Below are positions 16,254-25,956 of a DNA stretch of 64,000 bases, in pieces (the first letter of the stretch is position 1; every line of letters begins with the position of its first letter). Position numbers and translations under genes: made by a program. The notes under the pieces were generated by a model. It was not told the DNA's origin. It saw only the letters and a list, made by a program, of their open reading frames with translations, and did no database searches. The stretch is from a bacterium. GTDB taxonomy: Bacteria > Spirochaetota > Leptospiria > Leptospirales > Leptonemataceae. The stretch is from positions 62,001 through 126,000 of the forward strand of contig JANSYA010000005.1 of assembly GCA_024742665.1 (NCBI GenBank), written 5' to 3'.

Positions 16254-18800
16254 ATGGCCAAGAAAAAGAAAACTACCTCGAAATCATCCAGTAAGACCAC
16301 TGGCGCCAAAAAAAAGAAAGTCGATGACAGTCACTTAAACGAGATCATCCGCACCGACCTACAGCAGGCCCTGCAAAAAGGTCAGCGCATCATGCCGGTC
16401 GAAATCCAGGACCAGATGAAAGAGGCCTATCTGGATTACGCGATGAGCGTAATCGTGGGTCGCGCCCTCCCGGACGTTCGCGACGGGCTCAAGCCCGTTC
16501 ACCGTCGAATCCTCTTCGCCATGCATGAGCGCGCCTGGCGCAGCGATCGCGCCTACGTAAAATGCGCGAAGATTGTGGGCGAGGTGATCGGTAATTTTCA
16601 CCCCCACGGCGATACCGCCATCTACGATACTCTTGTTCGTATGGCGCAGCCCTGGTCGATGCGCGTCGAGCTAATCGACGGTCAGGGCAACTTTGGCTCG
16701 ATCGACGGCGACCGTCCGGCCGCCTATCGCTATACCGAAGCCCGCCTGACGAAGGTCGCCGAGGAAATGCTGCGCGACATCGACAAAGGCACCGTCGACT
16801 ACAGCCCGAACTTCGACGCGACGAAAAACGAACCGAAAGTTCTGCCCGCGGCATTTCCCAACCTGCTCGTGAACGGCGGCAGCGGAATCGCGGTCGGCAT
16901 GGCCACGAATATTCCGCCGCACAATCTGGTCGAAGTCATTAACGCGACCACCGCCGTAATCAAGAATCCCAAGATCACCATCGATCAGTTGATGAAGATC
17001 GTTCCCGCACCGGACTTCCCGACCGGCGGCATCATCATCGGCGGCGAAGGCATCAAGTCCGCGTATCATACCGGACGCGGATCCCTGCGCATTCGCGCGA
17101 AAATCGACATCGAAAAAGGTTCCCGCGGTCGGGACATGATCGTCATCACCGAGATTCCGTATCAGGTGAACAAAAAGACGATGCTCGAAAAAATCGGCGA
17201 TCTGATTTCGAACAAAGTCATCGAAGGCATCGCCGACATTCGCGACCTTTCCGATTTGAGCGGCATTCGCGTCGAAATCGAATGCAAGAAAGACGTCAAC
17301 ACCCAGGTCATTCTCAACCAGCTCTACAAACAAACGCAGCTGCAGAGCAGCTACGGCATCAATATGCTCGCGCTGGTCGACGGTCAACCCAGGACTCTGA
17401 ATCTCAAAGAGATCCTCGTTGAGTATATCAAACATCGCCGCGAAGTTGTTGTTCGTCGCACGCAGTTCGAATTAAACCAGGCCGAAAAACGCGCTCACAT
17501 TCTCGAAGGCCTGAAAATCGCCCTCGATTTCATCGACGAAGTGATTAAGATCATCAGGTCATCTAAGGCTGTAGACGAAGCGCGTCAGAAGTTAATCAAG
17601 CGCTTTAAGCTTTCCGAAATCCAGGCCAACGCCATCCTGGACATGCGCCTGCAAAAGCTGACTTCTCTGGAGTCCGCCAAGATCATCGAGGAGTTAAAAG
17701 AGCTCAAAGCGAAGATCAAAGATCTCAAGAGCATCCTCAAAGACGAAGGCCGCCAGTACACGATCATTTCCAATGAACTGGAAGCCGTCGGCAAACAGTA
17801 CCCCGCCTCTCGCGTAACGAACGTCGACTACAGCTCCGTTGATACGACCAACTTCGAGGTAATGGATCTGATCGCCGACGAAGACGTCGTGATCATGCTC
17901 TCCGAAGACGGATTCGTCAAACGCATGCCGCTCGATACCTTTCGCCGCCAGAAGCGCGGCGGCCGCGGCGCGAAGGGCTCGGCCAACAAACGCGAAGACC
18001 ACATCAAACGCATGCTGGTCGCTTCGACCCACGACAACCTGCTGCTGTTCAGCAACAAAGGCAAAGTCTTCAACATGCGAGTGCACGAGCTGCCGGAAGC
18101 GAGTCGCGAATCCCGCGGTAAGTCACTCAAGGCCCTGATCAATCTCGCCAACGAAGAACAAATCACCGCGCTGGCCGCGACCCGGGATTTTGACGGCGAA
18201 CGCGCCCTTGTCATGATCACCGGCGAAGGCATTCTGAAAAAGTGCGATCTGTCGGTCTTCCAGTCGGCGCGCAAAGGCGGCATCATCGCCCTGAATCTGC
18301 GCAAAGAAGACGAGCTGATCGACGTACGCCTGGTCGGTCCGAAAGACGATATCTTAATCGGCAGTCGCATGGGCAACGCGCTGCGCACGAACCTGGCGAA
18401 GATGCGCAGCCAGGGCCGCAACGCCGCCGGTATCATCGGCATGCGCCTGGAAAAAGACGACGCCATCGTCGGCATGGACGTCGTTTCGCCGAAGACTTCG
18501 CTGCTGGTGATTTCTCAGAACGGCTACGGCAAACGAGTCACCTGGTCGAATTTCACGGCGAAGGGCCGCGGCGGCAAAGGCATGACCTATATCAAGATCA
18601 CCGATAAGAACGGTCCGGCCGTCCGCGTGTGCAGCGTCAGCGACGACGATGACATCATGATCATCGCCAACAGCGGCATGGCCATTCGGATGCAGTCGAA
18701 AGATATTTCGCAGATCGGCCGCGCGACGGTCGGCGTGAAGCTGGTCAACATCGGAGCGGACGATCACGTCCGGGACGTGGCCATCATGACGGACGCCTGA
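16254..18800 (+). CDS. gyrA: DNA gyrase subunit A
   Basis: GyrA breaks and rejoins DNA in the A2B2 gyrase that introduces negative supercoils. The domains are the winged-helix/tower breakage-reunion part (about 40-520) with the catalytic Tyr in AAYRYTEARL, and a C-terminal beta-pinwheel. A GyrA box (QKRGGRG) near residue 565 favours gyrase over topoisomerase IV. The quinolone-determining segment reads HPHGDTAIYDT, with natural Thr at E. coli position 83. A 20-residue lysine-rich N-terminal extension (KKKKTTSKSSSK) is not part of the conserved protein. gyrB is not adjacent. Confidence 0.95.
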   Translation: MAKKKKTTSKSSSKTTGAKKKKVDDSHLNEIIRTDLQQALQKGQRIMPVEIQDQMKEAYLDYAMSVIVGRALPDVRDGLKPVHRRILFAMHERAWRSDRAYVKCAKIVGEVIGNFHPHGDTAIYDTLVRMAQPWSMRVELIDGQGNFGSIDGDRPAAYRYTEARLTKVAEEMLRDIDKGTVDYSPNFDATKNEPKVLPAAFPNLLVNGGSGIAVGMATNIPPHNLVEVINATTAVIKNPKITIDQLMKIVPAPDFPTGGIIIGGEGIKSAYHTGRGSLRIRAKIDIEKGSRGRDMIVITEIPYQVNKKTMLEKIGDLISNKVIEGIADIRDLSDLSGIRVEIECKKDVNTQVILNQLYKQTQLQSSYGINMLALVDGQPRTLNLKEILVEYIKHRREVVVRRTQFELNQAEKRAHILEGLKIALDFIDEVIKIIRSSKAVDEARQKLIKRFKLSEIQANAILDMRLQKLTSLESAKIIEELKELKAKIKDLKSILKDEGRQYTIISNELEAVGKQYPASRVTNVDYSSVDTTNFEVMDLIADEDVVIMLSEDGFVKRMPLDTFRRQKRGGRGAKGSANKREDHIKRMLVASTHDNLLLFSNKGKVFNMRVHELPEASRESRGKSLKALINLANEEQITALAATRDFDGERALVMITGEGILKKCDLSVFQSARKGGIIALNLRKEDELIDVRLVGPKDDILIGSRMGNALRTNLAKMRSQGRNAAGIIGMRLEKDDAIVGMDVVSPKTSLLVISQNGYGKRVTWSNFTAKGRGGKGMTYIKITDKNGPAVRVCSVSDDDDIMIIANSGMAIRMQSKDISQIGRATVGVKLVNIGADDHVRDVAIMTDA

Positions 18801-18953
18801 TCCGCGGGTTTCGCGCCGCCGGTTCCGCTTTCGTCGGGCCTGGCCGCGCGATCCTCTTCTGCAAGGGCGTCCACGAGTCGTCGCTAATGGCGGCTCACGA
18901 CGACGCGGTTTATTTAGACCGCGATCGACAGGACGGTTTGAGGAGGACGCGCA

Positions 18954-19553
18954 ATGGTCGGGGCGAATTCGGATATACTCAGTCAGTCGGTGCTGGTTTT
19001 AAACGCCGGCATGATTCCCATCGAAATCTGTACAGTCCGCAAGGCCGTGCTGGATATCTTTCGCAAGGCGGCGATCGCCGTGCACGACGGCGAAGGCCGG
19101 CTGCGTTCGCCGTCCATCAGTCTGCCGATTCCCAGCATCATCGCCCGGGTGACCTACAACAAAATCCCGCGACGCGACATCGCCCTGAACAAATGGAATA
19201 TCCTGCACCGCGACGGCTATACCTGCGCGTACTGTCGCAAACAGTATCCCCCGGCGGATCTCACCATCGATCATATCATTCCCCGCTCCCGGTGGAACAA
19301 ACTCAACGGCGACCGACCGAATTTTTCGTTTAATTCGTGGCGCAACGTAACTACCGCCTGTCGTAAATGCAATGCGACGAAAGGCAGTCATCTGCTATCG
19401 GAAATCGGCTGGAAGCTGCAGACTGCGCCCGAGCGGCCGAAGTGGCTGCCGCAGCTGGTGATTTCACGCCAGCGCGCGGAGCAACTCGGCTGGCTCGACT
19501 ACTGCCAGTATAATGTAAAGCTGATGGAGCAGGTCGAAGCGGTCGAAGGTTGA
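18954..19553 (+). CDS. HNH endonuclease family protein
   Basis: Residues 91-140 form a zinc-ribbon HNH domain: Cys91-x2-Cys94, then ASP-HIS (106-107) in TIDHIIPRSR, Asn131, and Cys136-x2-Cys139. The N-terminal 80 residues (SVLVLNAGMIPI, TVRKAVLDIF) are the conserved lead-in of a family common in many phyla, whose role is unproven. The start is firm: GAGGAGG at 18940-18946 is an excellent ribosome binding site. It follows gyrA by 153 bp and converges on the PF10136 gene. No methylase partner is near, so restriction is unlikely. Confidence 0.9.
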   Translation: MVGANSDILSQSVLVLNAGMIPIEICTVRKAVLDIFRKAAIAVHDGEGRLRSPSISLPIPSIIARVTYNKIPRRDIALNKWNILHRDGYTCAYCRKQYPPADLTIDHIIPRSRWNKLNGDRPNFSFNSWRNVTTACRKCNATKGSHLLSEIGWKLQTAPERPKWLPQLVISRQRAEQLGWLDYCQYNVKLMEQVEAVEG

Positions 19554-19572
19554 TCCTCCGCGATCGATTACT

Positions 19573-21546
19573 TCAGGATTCGTCCGATACGCGGTTCTCT
19601 TCCGGCAGACGGAGCGGTAAAAACCAGTGCAGCGGTCGCCGGAGAAAGTGCCAGATCAGCAACAGAACTAATTTGCCCCCCTGATCAATCGTAACGTTTC
19701 TGGACCGCAAAGTTACCGACAGAGTGAGTCCGAAACTGACCAGAAAATTCAAAATGCCGATACCGAGCACCCCGACCAGGACTACATAAAAAACCGGATC
19801 GGAAAAGGCCGCGGCGCCCGGCACCCCGATCGATGCCACTCCCACGTGGGCGGAAGAAAAAGCGATGTGGCGAATGTCGAAAGGCAGCCCGAAAATCACA
19901 CCCAGGGTGCCGGCCGAGCCGAGCAAAAATCCGAGCACGATGTTGCCGACGATGCCGCTCGCGTACTTCGCCACGAAGCGAGCCGCACTCGTGCGGCGAC
20001 GACCCAGAATAAAAAACAGCGGATGGCGACGAAGCTTGTTTTCGAGACGGGTATAACGGACCCGATTCTCGACCGCGCCCTGAACTACGCCAGCCACGAA
20101 TAGAAACACCCCGGCGACACAGGCATAGACCAGGGCCCCGCTGAGCAACGGATGGTTGGAACGCAGCAGTTCCCTGGATTTTTCCGCGTCCGCTACCTGG
20201 ATTCCGCCGAGGGATTCGAGAGCGTAGGCGAGCAACATGGCCGCGGGGAAGGCGCACAGTAAATTGCCCGCGAAGGCGACGAATTGACTGCGCCAGACGA
20301 CCACGATCTCCGCCACGACCCCCGGCAAAGCAGCGCGACTCTCCGGCGTTTCGTCGAACAATCGCGCGATCGATGAGGCGGTCGTCGCCGGCATCTTTGT
20401 GGCGAGAATGGCGCCGCTGACGTAAATCAGAACGAAGCAGGCGCTATAATTCAGACCGTAGAGCAAAGCCTGCGCCGCGAGCGGCAAATCCAATTTGGCG
20501 AACATCAGTTTGAACAGCGCGAAGGCGGCGACGAAGGCGCCTCCCGCCAATGATGCCACAAAGAAATTCCAGTATTCCCCGGGCGTCCGCGCAGCGAATA
20601 GATCGCCCTTATCCGCCGTATGTTCCGTAATTTTATAGGCGATCAGATCGAGGCGCTGGCGAATATAACGCGAAAGATGAGTCCGGGTTTGTTCTGCTTC
20701 GACCACGCCCTGGAGCAATGGCGCGACCGAGCGTGCGAAATCCGCAGGATTGTCCGGTCGGATGATATTCAGGAGCAAACGAAAGCGCTCCAGATTCTGT
20801 AAGAGCCGGCGAATCACGCCGGTCAAATGCAGGCTGACGCCTTCGACGTGTTTATCCCGGCGCAGTGCATCGACCTGGGAACGACAATCGCGCAAGACCG
20901 TATCGACCTGTTTGTAGCTTTCCTCGCCGCCCAGGCCGCGGCGATGATCCTCGATAAAGAAATGAGCCCGCACGGAGAGCTGCAGGAAAGGGGAGCCGCC
21001 CGCGTCTACGGCCTTCAGGCGCGTCTCCAGTTCTTCGTCCATCGCCAGAGCGCCGATGCGCCCCGCCAGGGCCCGCAGGGCGATCGCCAGGTCCGGATGG
21101 GGGATGCCCCGGGCGTCGTCTTCGGTCAGGATCAGTTCTAAAAATTCGGCGAGCTTTTTGGCCGGCAGCCGGTTGAGCCAGCGATAGTCTTCGTTCCGCG
21201 CAAAGATCATCGGGATCGCCCGGCGCACGTCGCTGGAGGGCAAAATTCGCAGCAGCAGCCGCTCGCTCAGGATTCGTTTGAGTCCCCCGAAGAACCCGCG
21301 ATTCGACAGGATCCCACCCCGACTCAGAGCATGGACCAGACGCCGCCGGGAAAGCAGGTCCCGCGCGGCCGCCGAAAAGCGGAGTCGTTTATCGGAATCG
21401 GCCGCCAGCCGCCGGGTGGCGGCCTCCAGATTCGCCACGGGGTCCCGCGCGCCTTTTCGCGGCCGCAGCTCCGCCGCGATCTCGACGAGAAGCTGCAGCC
21501 CTTCGGATTCCTGGCTGGATTCTGGTTCTTCTGATTTCGCGCTCAT
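19573..21546 (-). CDS. PF10136-type membrane protein (annotated elsewhere as 'site-specific recombinase')
   Basis: The protein has a helical cytoplasmic half (about 1-300) with the characteristic YKITEHTADKGDLF motif, and about six membrane helices in the C-terminal half, including LLYGLNYSACFVLIYVSGAILATKMPA. This is the pattern of the family named after gonococcal Gcr as a site-specific recombinase. I see no catalytic Ser or Tyr recombinase motif, and the multi-pass membrane topology argues against a direct role in DNA cutting. It is the last gene of a minus-strand run, 20 bp after the propeller lipoprotein gene. Confidence 0.82.
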   Translation of the reverse strand: MSAKSEEPESSQESEGLQLLVEIAAELRPRKGARDPVANLEAATRRLAADSDKRLRFSAAARDLLSRRRLVHALSRGGILSNRGFFGGLKRILSERLLLRILPSSDVRRAIPMIFARNEDYRWLNRLPAKKLAEFLELILTEDDARGIPHPDLAIALRALAGRIGALAMDEELETRLKAVDAGGSPFLQLSVRAHFFIEDHRRGLGGEESYKQVDTVLRDCRSQVDALRRDKHVEGVSLHLTGVIRRLLQNLERFRLLLNIIRPDNPADFARSVAPLLQGVVEAEQTRTHLSRYIRQRLDLIAYKITEHTADKGDLFAARTPGEYWNFFVASLAGGAFVAAFALFKLMFAKLDLPLAAQALLYGLNYSACFVLIYVSGAILATKMPATTASSIARLFDETPESRAALPGVVAEIVVVWRSQFVAFAGNLLCAFPAAMLLAYALESLGGIQVADAEKSRELLRSNHPLLSGALVYACVAGVFLFVAGVVQGAVENRVRYTRLENKLRRHPLFFILGRRRTSAARFVAKYASGIVGNIVLGFLLGSAGTLGVIFGLPFDIRHIAFSSAHVGVASIGVPGAAAFSDPVFYVVLVGVLGIGILNFLVSFGLTLSVTLRSRNVTIDQGGKLVLLLIWHFLRRPLHWFLPLRLPEENRVSDES

Positions 21547-21566
21547 ATTGAGATGTGGTTCGAGAC

Positions 21567-23132
21567 TTACTGAAAAGATCCGTCGGCGTTACCGCGAATC
21601 ACAAAGGGTTCGCCGCTGTTTACGAAGGGATTCGCCGGAGTCAGGCTGCCGATATTCGCCAGGTTGCTCGCGGACTGTCCGCCCAGTACGAAACCGCCGT
21701 CCCGCGTGATGGCCAGACTCGTCGGCGAATCGCCGCCGACTCCGCCGACGAAAGTGTACCAGTCGACGGCTCCGGCGCTCGTGAACTTCATAATCAGAAT
21801 ATCGTCCGCGGTGCTATAGGGATTCAGAGGGGTCTTGCCGCCGAAGGTCGGAATATCCGCGGGCGCAGATCCGCTTACCAGCAGCGAGCCGTCCGCGAAG
21901 GCCGCGATGTGCCCCGCGTTTTCGCTGCCGGCGGTCCCGATAAAGGTATGCCACTCGACCGCGCCGGCCGCGGTGAGCTTCGCGATATAAAGATCGTTTG
22001 TGTTGTAGGGCAGGAGCGGCGCGAAGCCGCCCAGAGTCGCCACGTTGCCCGTCGCACGCATCAGTACCGCAAGTCCGGAATCCGGGGTCGAAGTGACCGC
22101 CTCCGCGATCTGGTTGCCGCCGCCCGCGCCGAGAAAGGTATGCCAGACGAGGTTGCCGCTCGCATCGAATTTCACGACCGGCGTATCCTGAGGGCCGATG
22201 TAGGCCAATAGCGGAGTCGCCCCGCCGACATTCGTGAAATTGCCAAGCGTCAGGCCGGTCGTCACGAAGTTGCCGTCCGCCGTTGCGGTCAGGTCGAGAG
22301 ACTGTTCGTTCGCGCCGCTGCCGAAATAGCGAAACCACTCAACGATGCCGGCGGAGCTCAGTTTCACGGCAGTCATGTCGAAAGTATTGCCCGCGTAGGC
22401 ATTGAGAGCCGCGACCGGCATGCTGTCCATATCCCCCGAAAGCCCGGTCACGATATACCCCCCGTCCGACGTCGGCACAATGCCTTCCGCCGACTGGTTC
22501 GCCGTAGCCGTATCCCCGAGAAAGGTCCACCATTCCACGCTGCCCGTAGCGCTAAATCGAACAACGATCCAGTCCGCCGTTCCTTGAAAGGGAATGATCG
22601 GCGCGACTCCACCCAGAGTGGCGATCGTCGCATTCGCCGCGCCTACGGCGACAAAACCGCCGTCTGCGGCCTCGGTCACTTCCAGAAACGAATCCGTACC
22701 GCCGGCTGACCCGACGAAGCTGTACCATTCGACAATTCCGGACGCGTTCAGCTTCGCAATCATCGCATCAGTGCCGCCCTGGTACGTGATGACCGGCGAA
22801 ACGCCGCCCAGGCTCGCGATGTTGTTCAAGGCCTGTCCGGCGAATACATAACCTCCGTCGCGCGTGGCGCAGACGCTGTTCGCGGTATCGTTGCCGTTGC
22901 CGCCGTAGTAGCCGTAAAATCCGGTCACGGTGGCTGAGCCGCCGGAACATAGAGCAGGTTCCGCCGCCGCTGCATTCGCCTCCAGAAGATACAGGAACCA
23001 GCCCTGTGGGCTGCAGGTGATGTCCCGGCTATTGCAGAGATTCGCTTCGAGGCAATTCGGCAGCCAGGCGAACGCGAAAATCGCCGCAACAGGTACTATT
23101 CTCGAAAGCATTCTCCGCCAGGGAAGGAGCAT
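21567..23132 (-). CDS. Seven-repeat beta-propeller lipoprotein A
   Basis: A signal peptide ends in the lipobox FAWLPNC, followed by NLCNSRDITCSPQGWFLYLL, the Cys-rich lead typical of Leptospira-type lipoproteins. Seven repeats of about 65 residues fill the rest, each with GxxGxD, DGG(F/Y)V-x-G, LGG-x-P, D-x-x-x-x-K(L/F) and a closing (V/L)EW. This spacing fits SBBP-like beta-propeller blades. It is probably exposed on the outer membrane. I chose the ATG at 23132; the more upstream TTG adds an unlikely n-region. It is a tandem paralogue of the next gene upstream. Confidence 0.85.
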   Translation of the reverse strand: MLLPWRRMLSRIVPVAAIFAFAWLPNCLEANLCNSRDITCSPQGWFLYLLEANAAAAEPALCSGGSATVTGFYGYYGGNGNDTANSVCATRDGGYVFAGQALNNIASLGGVSPVITYQGGTDAMIAKLNASGIVEWYSFVGSAGGTDSFLEVTEAADGGFVAVGAANATIATLGGVAPIIPFQGTADWIVVRFSATGSVEWWTFLGDTATANQSAEGIVPTSDGGYIVTGLSGDMDSMPVAALNAYAGNTFDMTAVKLSSAGIVEWFRYFGSGANEQSLDLTATADGNFVTTGLTLGNFTNVGGATPLLAYIGPQDTPVVKFDASGNLVWHTFLGAGGGNQIAEAVTSTPDSGLAVLMRATGNVATLGGFAPLLPYNTNDLYIAKLTAAGAVEWHTFIGTAGSENAGHIAAFADGSLLVSGSAPADIPTFGGKTPLNPYSTADDILIMKFTSAGAVDWYTFVGGVGGDSPTSLAITRDGGFVLGGQSASNLANIGSLTPANPFVNSGEPFVIRGNADGSFQ

Positions 23133-23246
23133 ATCACAGGTGTGCGGAGCTGCCCCCGCCGCGCTACAAATTCTTTGCAGGCAAGCACTCAAATGAATTG
23201 AGTTTCACCAGGCTCTCTGACGGGGATTCCAGCAGCAGCACGGATT

Positions 23247-24824
23247 TTAGAAAGGGCCGTCGGCGCTACCACGCAGAACGAAACCGTCAATAAAGTTGGA
23301 ATATCCGATCAAAGGAGTCAGGCCGCCCAGGCTGCCGATGTTGGCACTGCTCTCGCCGCTCAGCACGAAGCCGCCGTCACGCGTGCCGGCCAGACCCTTG
23401 ACTTCTTCGTTGCCGGCGCCCCCCACGAAGCTAAACCAGATCTGCGAACCATCGGCCGCCATTCGCACCAGAACCATTTCGTCCCCGCCCACGTAGGCGT
23501 TCAGCGGCGTCTGCCCGTTGAGCGTGGCAAACGCCCCATCGGTGAAGCCGCCGGCGATAAAGCTGCCATCCGTCAGCGCCGCGACATGTGAGAAGGATTC
23601 CACCGCCGCCGTCGGCAGAAAGGTATGCCAGTCCAGCGCGCCCGCCGCGGTGAGCCTCGCCAGATACATATCGCTGGTGATAAAGGCGCTCAGCGGCGCT
23701 TTACCGTCGAGGGTGGCGACATCCGAAGTTGCGGTCATACCCACTACGAAGGATCCATCGGTCAGTTCGGTGATTGAATTTCCAATGTGCAAGCCGCCCG
23801 CAGCCCCGAGAAAGGTGAACCATTCCAGGGCCCCGCTCGCGGTGAATTTCGCGACGAGGGTATCCTGCGAGCCGTGACGGGCGATGATCGGCATAGCGCC
23901 GCCCACGTTGATGATATCGCCCAGACCCAGGCCGGTGCTGACAAATCCACCGTCAGCCGTGGCGACAATTTCCCGCGACTGCTCATTGACCGTGCTGCCA
24001 AACGAGCGATACCATTCGACGGCGCCGGTCGCGCTTAATTTCACGAAGGTTTGATCGAAGTTACCGGCGTGCGTGCTCAGATTCGCGACGGGCATACCCG
24101 TGAGATCCCCGGCATGGCCGCCGACAACGAAACCACCGCCGCTCAACTCGGCTACGCTCATCCCCTCATCCAGGTCCGCACCGCCAGAACCGATATAGGT
24201 CCACCAATCGACGGCACCCGAAGAAGTGTAGCTTACGACCAACCAATCAGGAGTGGATTGAAAGGCGATTACCGGCGCTTTGCCGCCGAGAGTTCCAAGG
24301 TCTCCCGTGGCCTCCCCGACTGCCACGAAACCGCCGCCCTGCGCTTCCGTGACGCCGAAAAACGCTTCGCCGACGGGTCCACCGGTGAAGCTGTACCACT
24401 CGACTGCATTGGCCGCGTCCAATTTTATAATCAGCGCGTCGTTGCCGGCGTTATAGGCAATACCCGGCGCGACTCCACCCAGGCTGGCAATATCCGCCGT
24501 CGACCGACCGGCCAGGATAGTACCGCCGTCGCTGGTCGCGCAAGTCGCCGAGATACTGTCGCTTCCGGTAGCGCCGTAAAAACTGTAGAATGCGCTTCCG
24601 GAAGTACCGCCGCCGCACCGAGCGGGTGCTGCATTTCCCGCGTCCGCATTTTGCAAATAGAGCAGCCAGCCGATGCCGTTGCAGGTGATGTCCGTCGCCG
24701 AGCAGTCATCCAATTCCAGGCAGGCCGGCGTGGATAGAAGGGCTAACCCGAAGACAAATGTGGCAAGCGGTCCGAGACGCCCCGAACAAAATTCGCCGAA
24801 GCATTGCATACTGATTGGTCGCAT
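23247..24824 (-). CDS. Seven-repeat beta-propeller lipoprotein B
   Basis: This paralogue of lipoprotein A has a lipobox LLSTPAC, the lead LDDCSATDITCNGIGWLLYLQ and seven blades in the same order. Matching blades are more alike between the two proteins than blades within one protein (for example blade 3 of both carries a GDL or GDM-x-x-MPVA insertion). That indicates duplication of a whole gene rather than blade shuffling. The function is unknown; propellers of this kind often mediate binding. A palindrome lies about 8 bp upstream of the start. Confidence 0.85.
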   Translation of the reverse strand: MRPISMQCFGEFCSGRLGPLATFVFGLALLSTPACLELDDCSATDITCNGIGWLLYLQNADAGNAAPARCGGGTSGSAFYSFYGATGSDSISATCATSDGGTILAGRSTADIASLGGVAPGIAYNAGNDALIIKLDAANAVEWYSFTGGPVGEAFFGVTEAQGGGFVAVGEATGDLGTLGGKAPVIAFQSTPDWLVVSYTSSGAVDWWTYIGSGGADLDEGMSVAELSGGGFVVGGHAGDLTGMPVANLSTHAGNFDQTFVKLSATGAVEWYRSFGSTVNEQSREIVATADGGFVSTGLGLGDIINVGGAMPIIARHGSQDTLVAKFTASGALEWFTFLGAAGGLHIGNSITELTDGSFVVGMTATSDVATLDGKAPLSAFITSDMYLARLTAAGALDWHTFLPTAAVESFSHVAALTDGSFIAGGFTDGAFATLNGQTPLNAYVGGDEMVLVRMAADGSQIWFSFVGGAGNEEVKGLAGTRDGGFVLSGESSANIGSLGGLTPLIGYSNFIDGFVLRGSADGPF

Positions 24825-24831
24825 TGCAGTT

Positions 24832-24848
24832 GCTATAGTTAATATAGC
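24832..24848. promoter_or_regulatory. Inverted repeat upstream of propeller lipoprotein B
   Basis: GCTATA-GTTAA-TATAGC is a perfect 6-5-6 inverted repeat 8 bp before the start codon at 24824. Read on the minus strand it contains TATATT, which could act as a -10 box, so the palindrome may be an operator over a promoter or simply a short 5' hairpin that masks the start. No -35 box is obvious. Confidence 0.3.
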
Positions 24849-24864
24849 AGCTACAGAAGCGCCA

Positions 24865-25932
24865 TTATAAATTCTTTTTTACCTGATGGATGCTATTCAA
24901 CTTCATTTGAGCAATGCGTCGAATGTCGGCCATATCTTTCATGAAGCGTCCAAGCTTTAGGTCGACGCTTACGCGGCCTTCCATCGTACGAATCGTATCG
25001 CGGATAAAACGCACGTCTTCTTCTCGCGCGACTTTACCTGTACGCAGCAGCCAGCGCACTTTCTCAAACTCATACTTGCGAAAGTGAATTCGCAATAGAA
25101 ACTGTACGCCGTACCGATCGACCGCTTTGCCCCACTGACCGCTGCGATCCATCTCCTGGATTTGACTCAGTTCAGCGCTATCGATCGCCCGATTCGGAGC
25201 CGGGGGCGCATCCAGATCGGCCGCAGGATCCATCTCGGTCGGCGCTCCGCCGTACGGATCGCCCGCGCCGATTCCCGAAGACTCGGGTTCATCCAGATCG
25301 CTGCCGGCGACTTCTGATTCTTCACCGCCCGCGTCGAAAGCCAGCGGATCGGCGCTGGCTCCGGGAGGCGCCGAACCGGCTTCCGCCCCGAGGGCGGCGA
25401 CGTCTATATCCGGCACCAGCTCCTGGAGTTTGTTGCGCTTCCAGCCGTCTGTGTATTCCGCGAAGCCGGAAATCAGAACCTGTTCGAACTGCGATAGCAT
25501 CACCGCGACGTTCAACGAACGACCCAGGGGCGTATTATTATAGTTACGCGCCTGGGGTAGAAGCTCGCGCATAATCGTGGCGGCCTGCTTGCGACGATAC
25601 ATTTGCTGCTCGTACGCGATTTCAAGATCCTCTTCCGTCTTCGCACGCAGATTCTTGAGCGCCGCGATGTCCGTTACGACGTAACCTTCCGCGCCGGAAA
25701 TCATGAGCGTATCATCCGGCTCGACGATCGTCAGGGGAAAAAGATAGTGCGCCTCGACCAGAATATGCAGAAACTCTTTTAGCTGTTCTTCAGAGCTGAC
25801 GATCGGAGCGAAGTACTTTCGGAACATCGTATCCGATACGGGAATCGGATAGTCCTTCTTCTCGTTGAGATTGAGATCGCGCACCTTGCCCACGATCTCC
25901 ATAAGAACTTCGCCTGTAGACCGTTCCTTCAT
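24865..25932 (-). CDS. Conserved hypothetical protein with acidic central linker
   Basis: No known domain is recognised. Residues 1-170 are mainly helical and charged, residues of about 180-245 are an Asp/Glu/Ala/Gly/Pro-rich disordered linker, and residues of about 250-355 are a second basic helical region (FLLRIHFRKYEFEKVRWLL). There is no signal peptide, so it is cytoplasmic. It lies 24 bp after kdsB and 40 bp before propeller lipoprotein B on the same strand. The two-domain layout with a flexible linker suggests a scaffold or regulator, but no function is supported. Confidence 0.75.
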   Translation of the reverse strand: MKERSTGEVLMEIVGKVRDLNLNEKKDYPIPVSDTMFRKYFAPIVSSEEQLKEFLHILVEAHYLFPLTIVEPDDTLMISGAEGYVVTDIAALKNLRAKTEEDLEIAYEQQMYRRKQAATIMRELLPQARNYNNTPLGRSLNVAVMLSQFEQVLISGFAEYTDGWKRNKLQELVPDIDVAALGAEAGSAPPGASADPLAFDAGGEESEVAGSDLDEPESSGIGAGDPYGGAPTEMDPAADLDAPPAPNRAIDSAELSQIQEMDRSGQWGKAVDRYGVQFLLRIHFRKYEFEKVRWLLRTGKVAREEDVRFIRDTIRTMEGRVSVDLKLGRFMKDMADIRRIAQMKLNSIHQVKKNL

Positions 25933-25956
25933 CTCGCAAATACCGTAATGAGAAAA

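Noticed and set aside
16500..16640. Thr at the GyrA position equivalent to E. coli Ser83 as a quinolone-resistance mutation
   Set aside because: Thr at this site is a natural residue in several phyla, and the neighbouring Asp87-equivalent is wild type.
18904..18923. CGCGGT...ACCGCG hairpin after gyrA
   Set aside because: Six-bp stem with an eight-base loop and no T-tract; too weak for a terminator call.
18887..19333. 148-residue plus-strand frame overlapping the HNH gene
   Set aside because: It overlaps the HNH endonuclease in another frame and has no ribosome binding site, whereas GAGGAGG precedes the HNH start.
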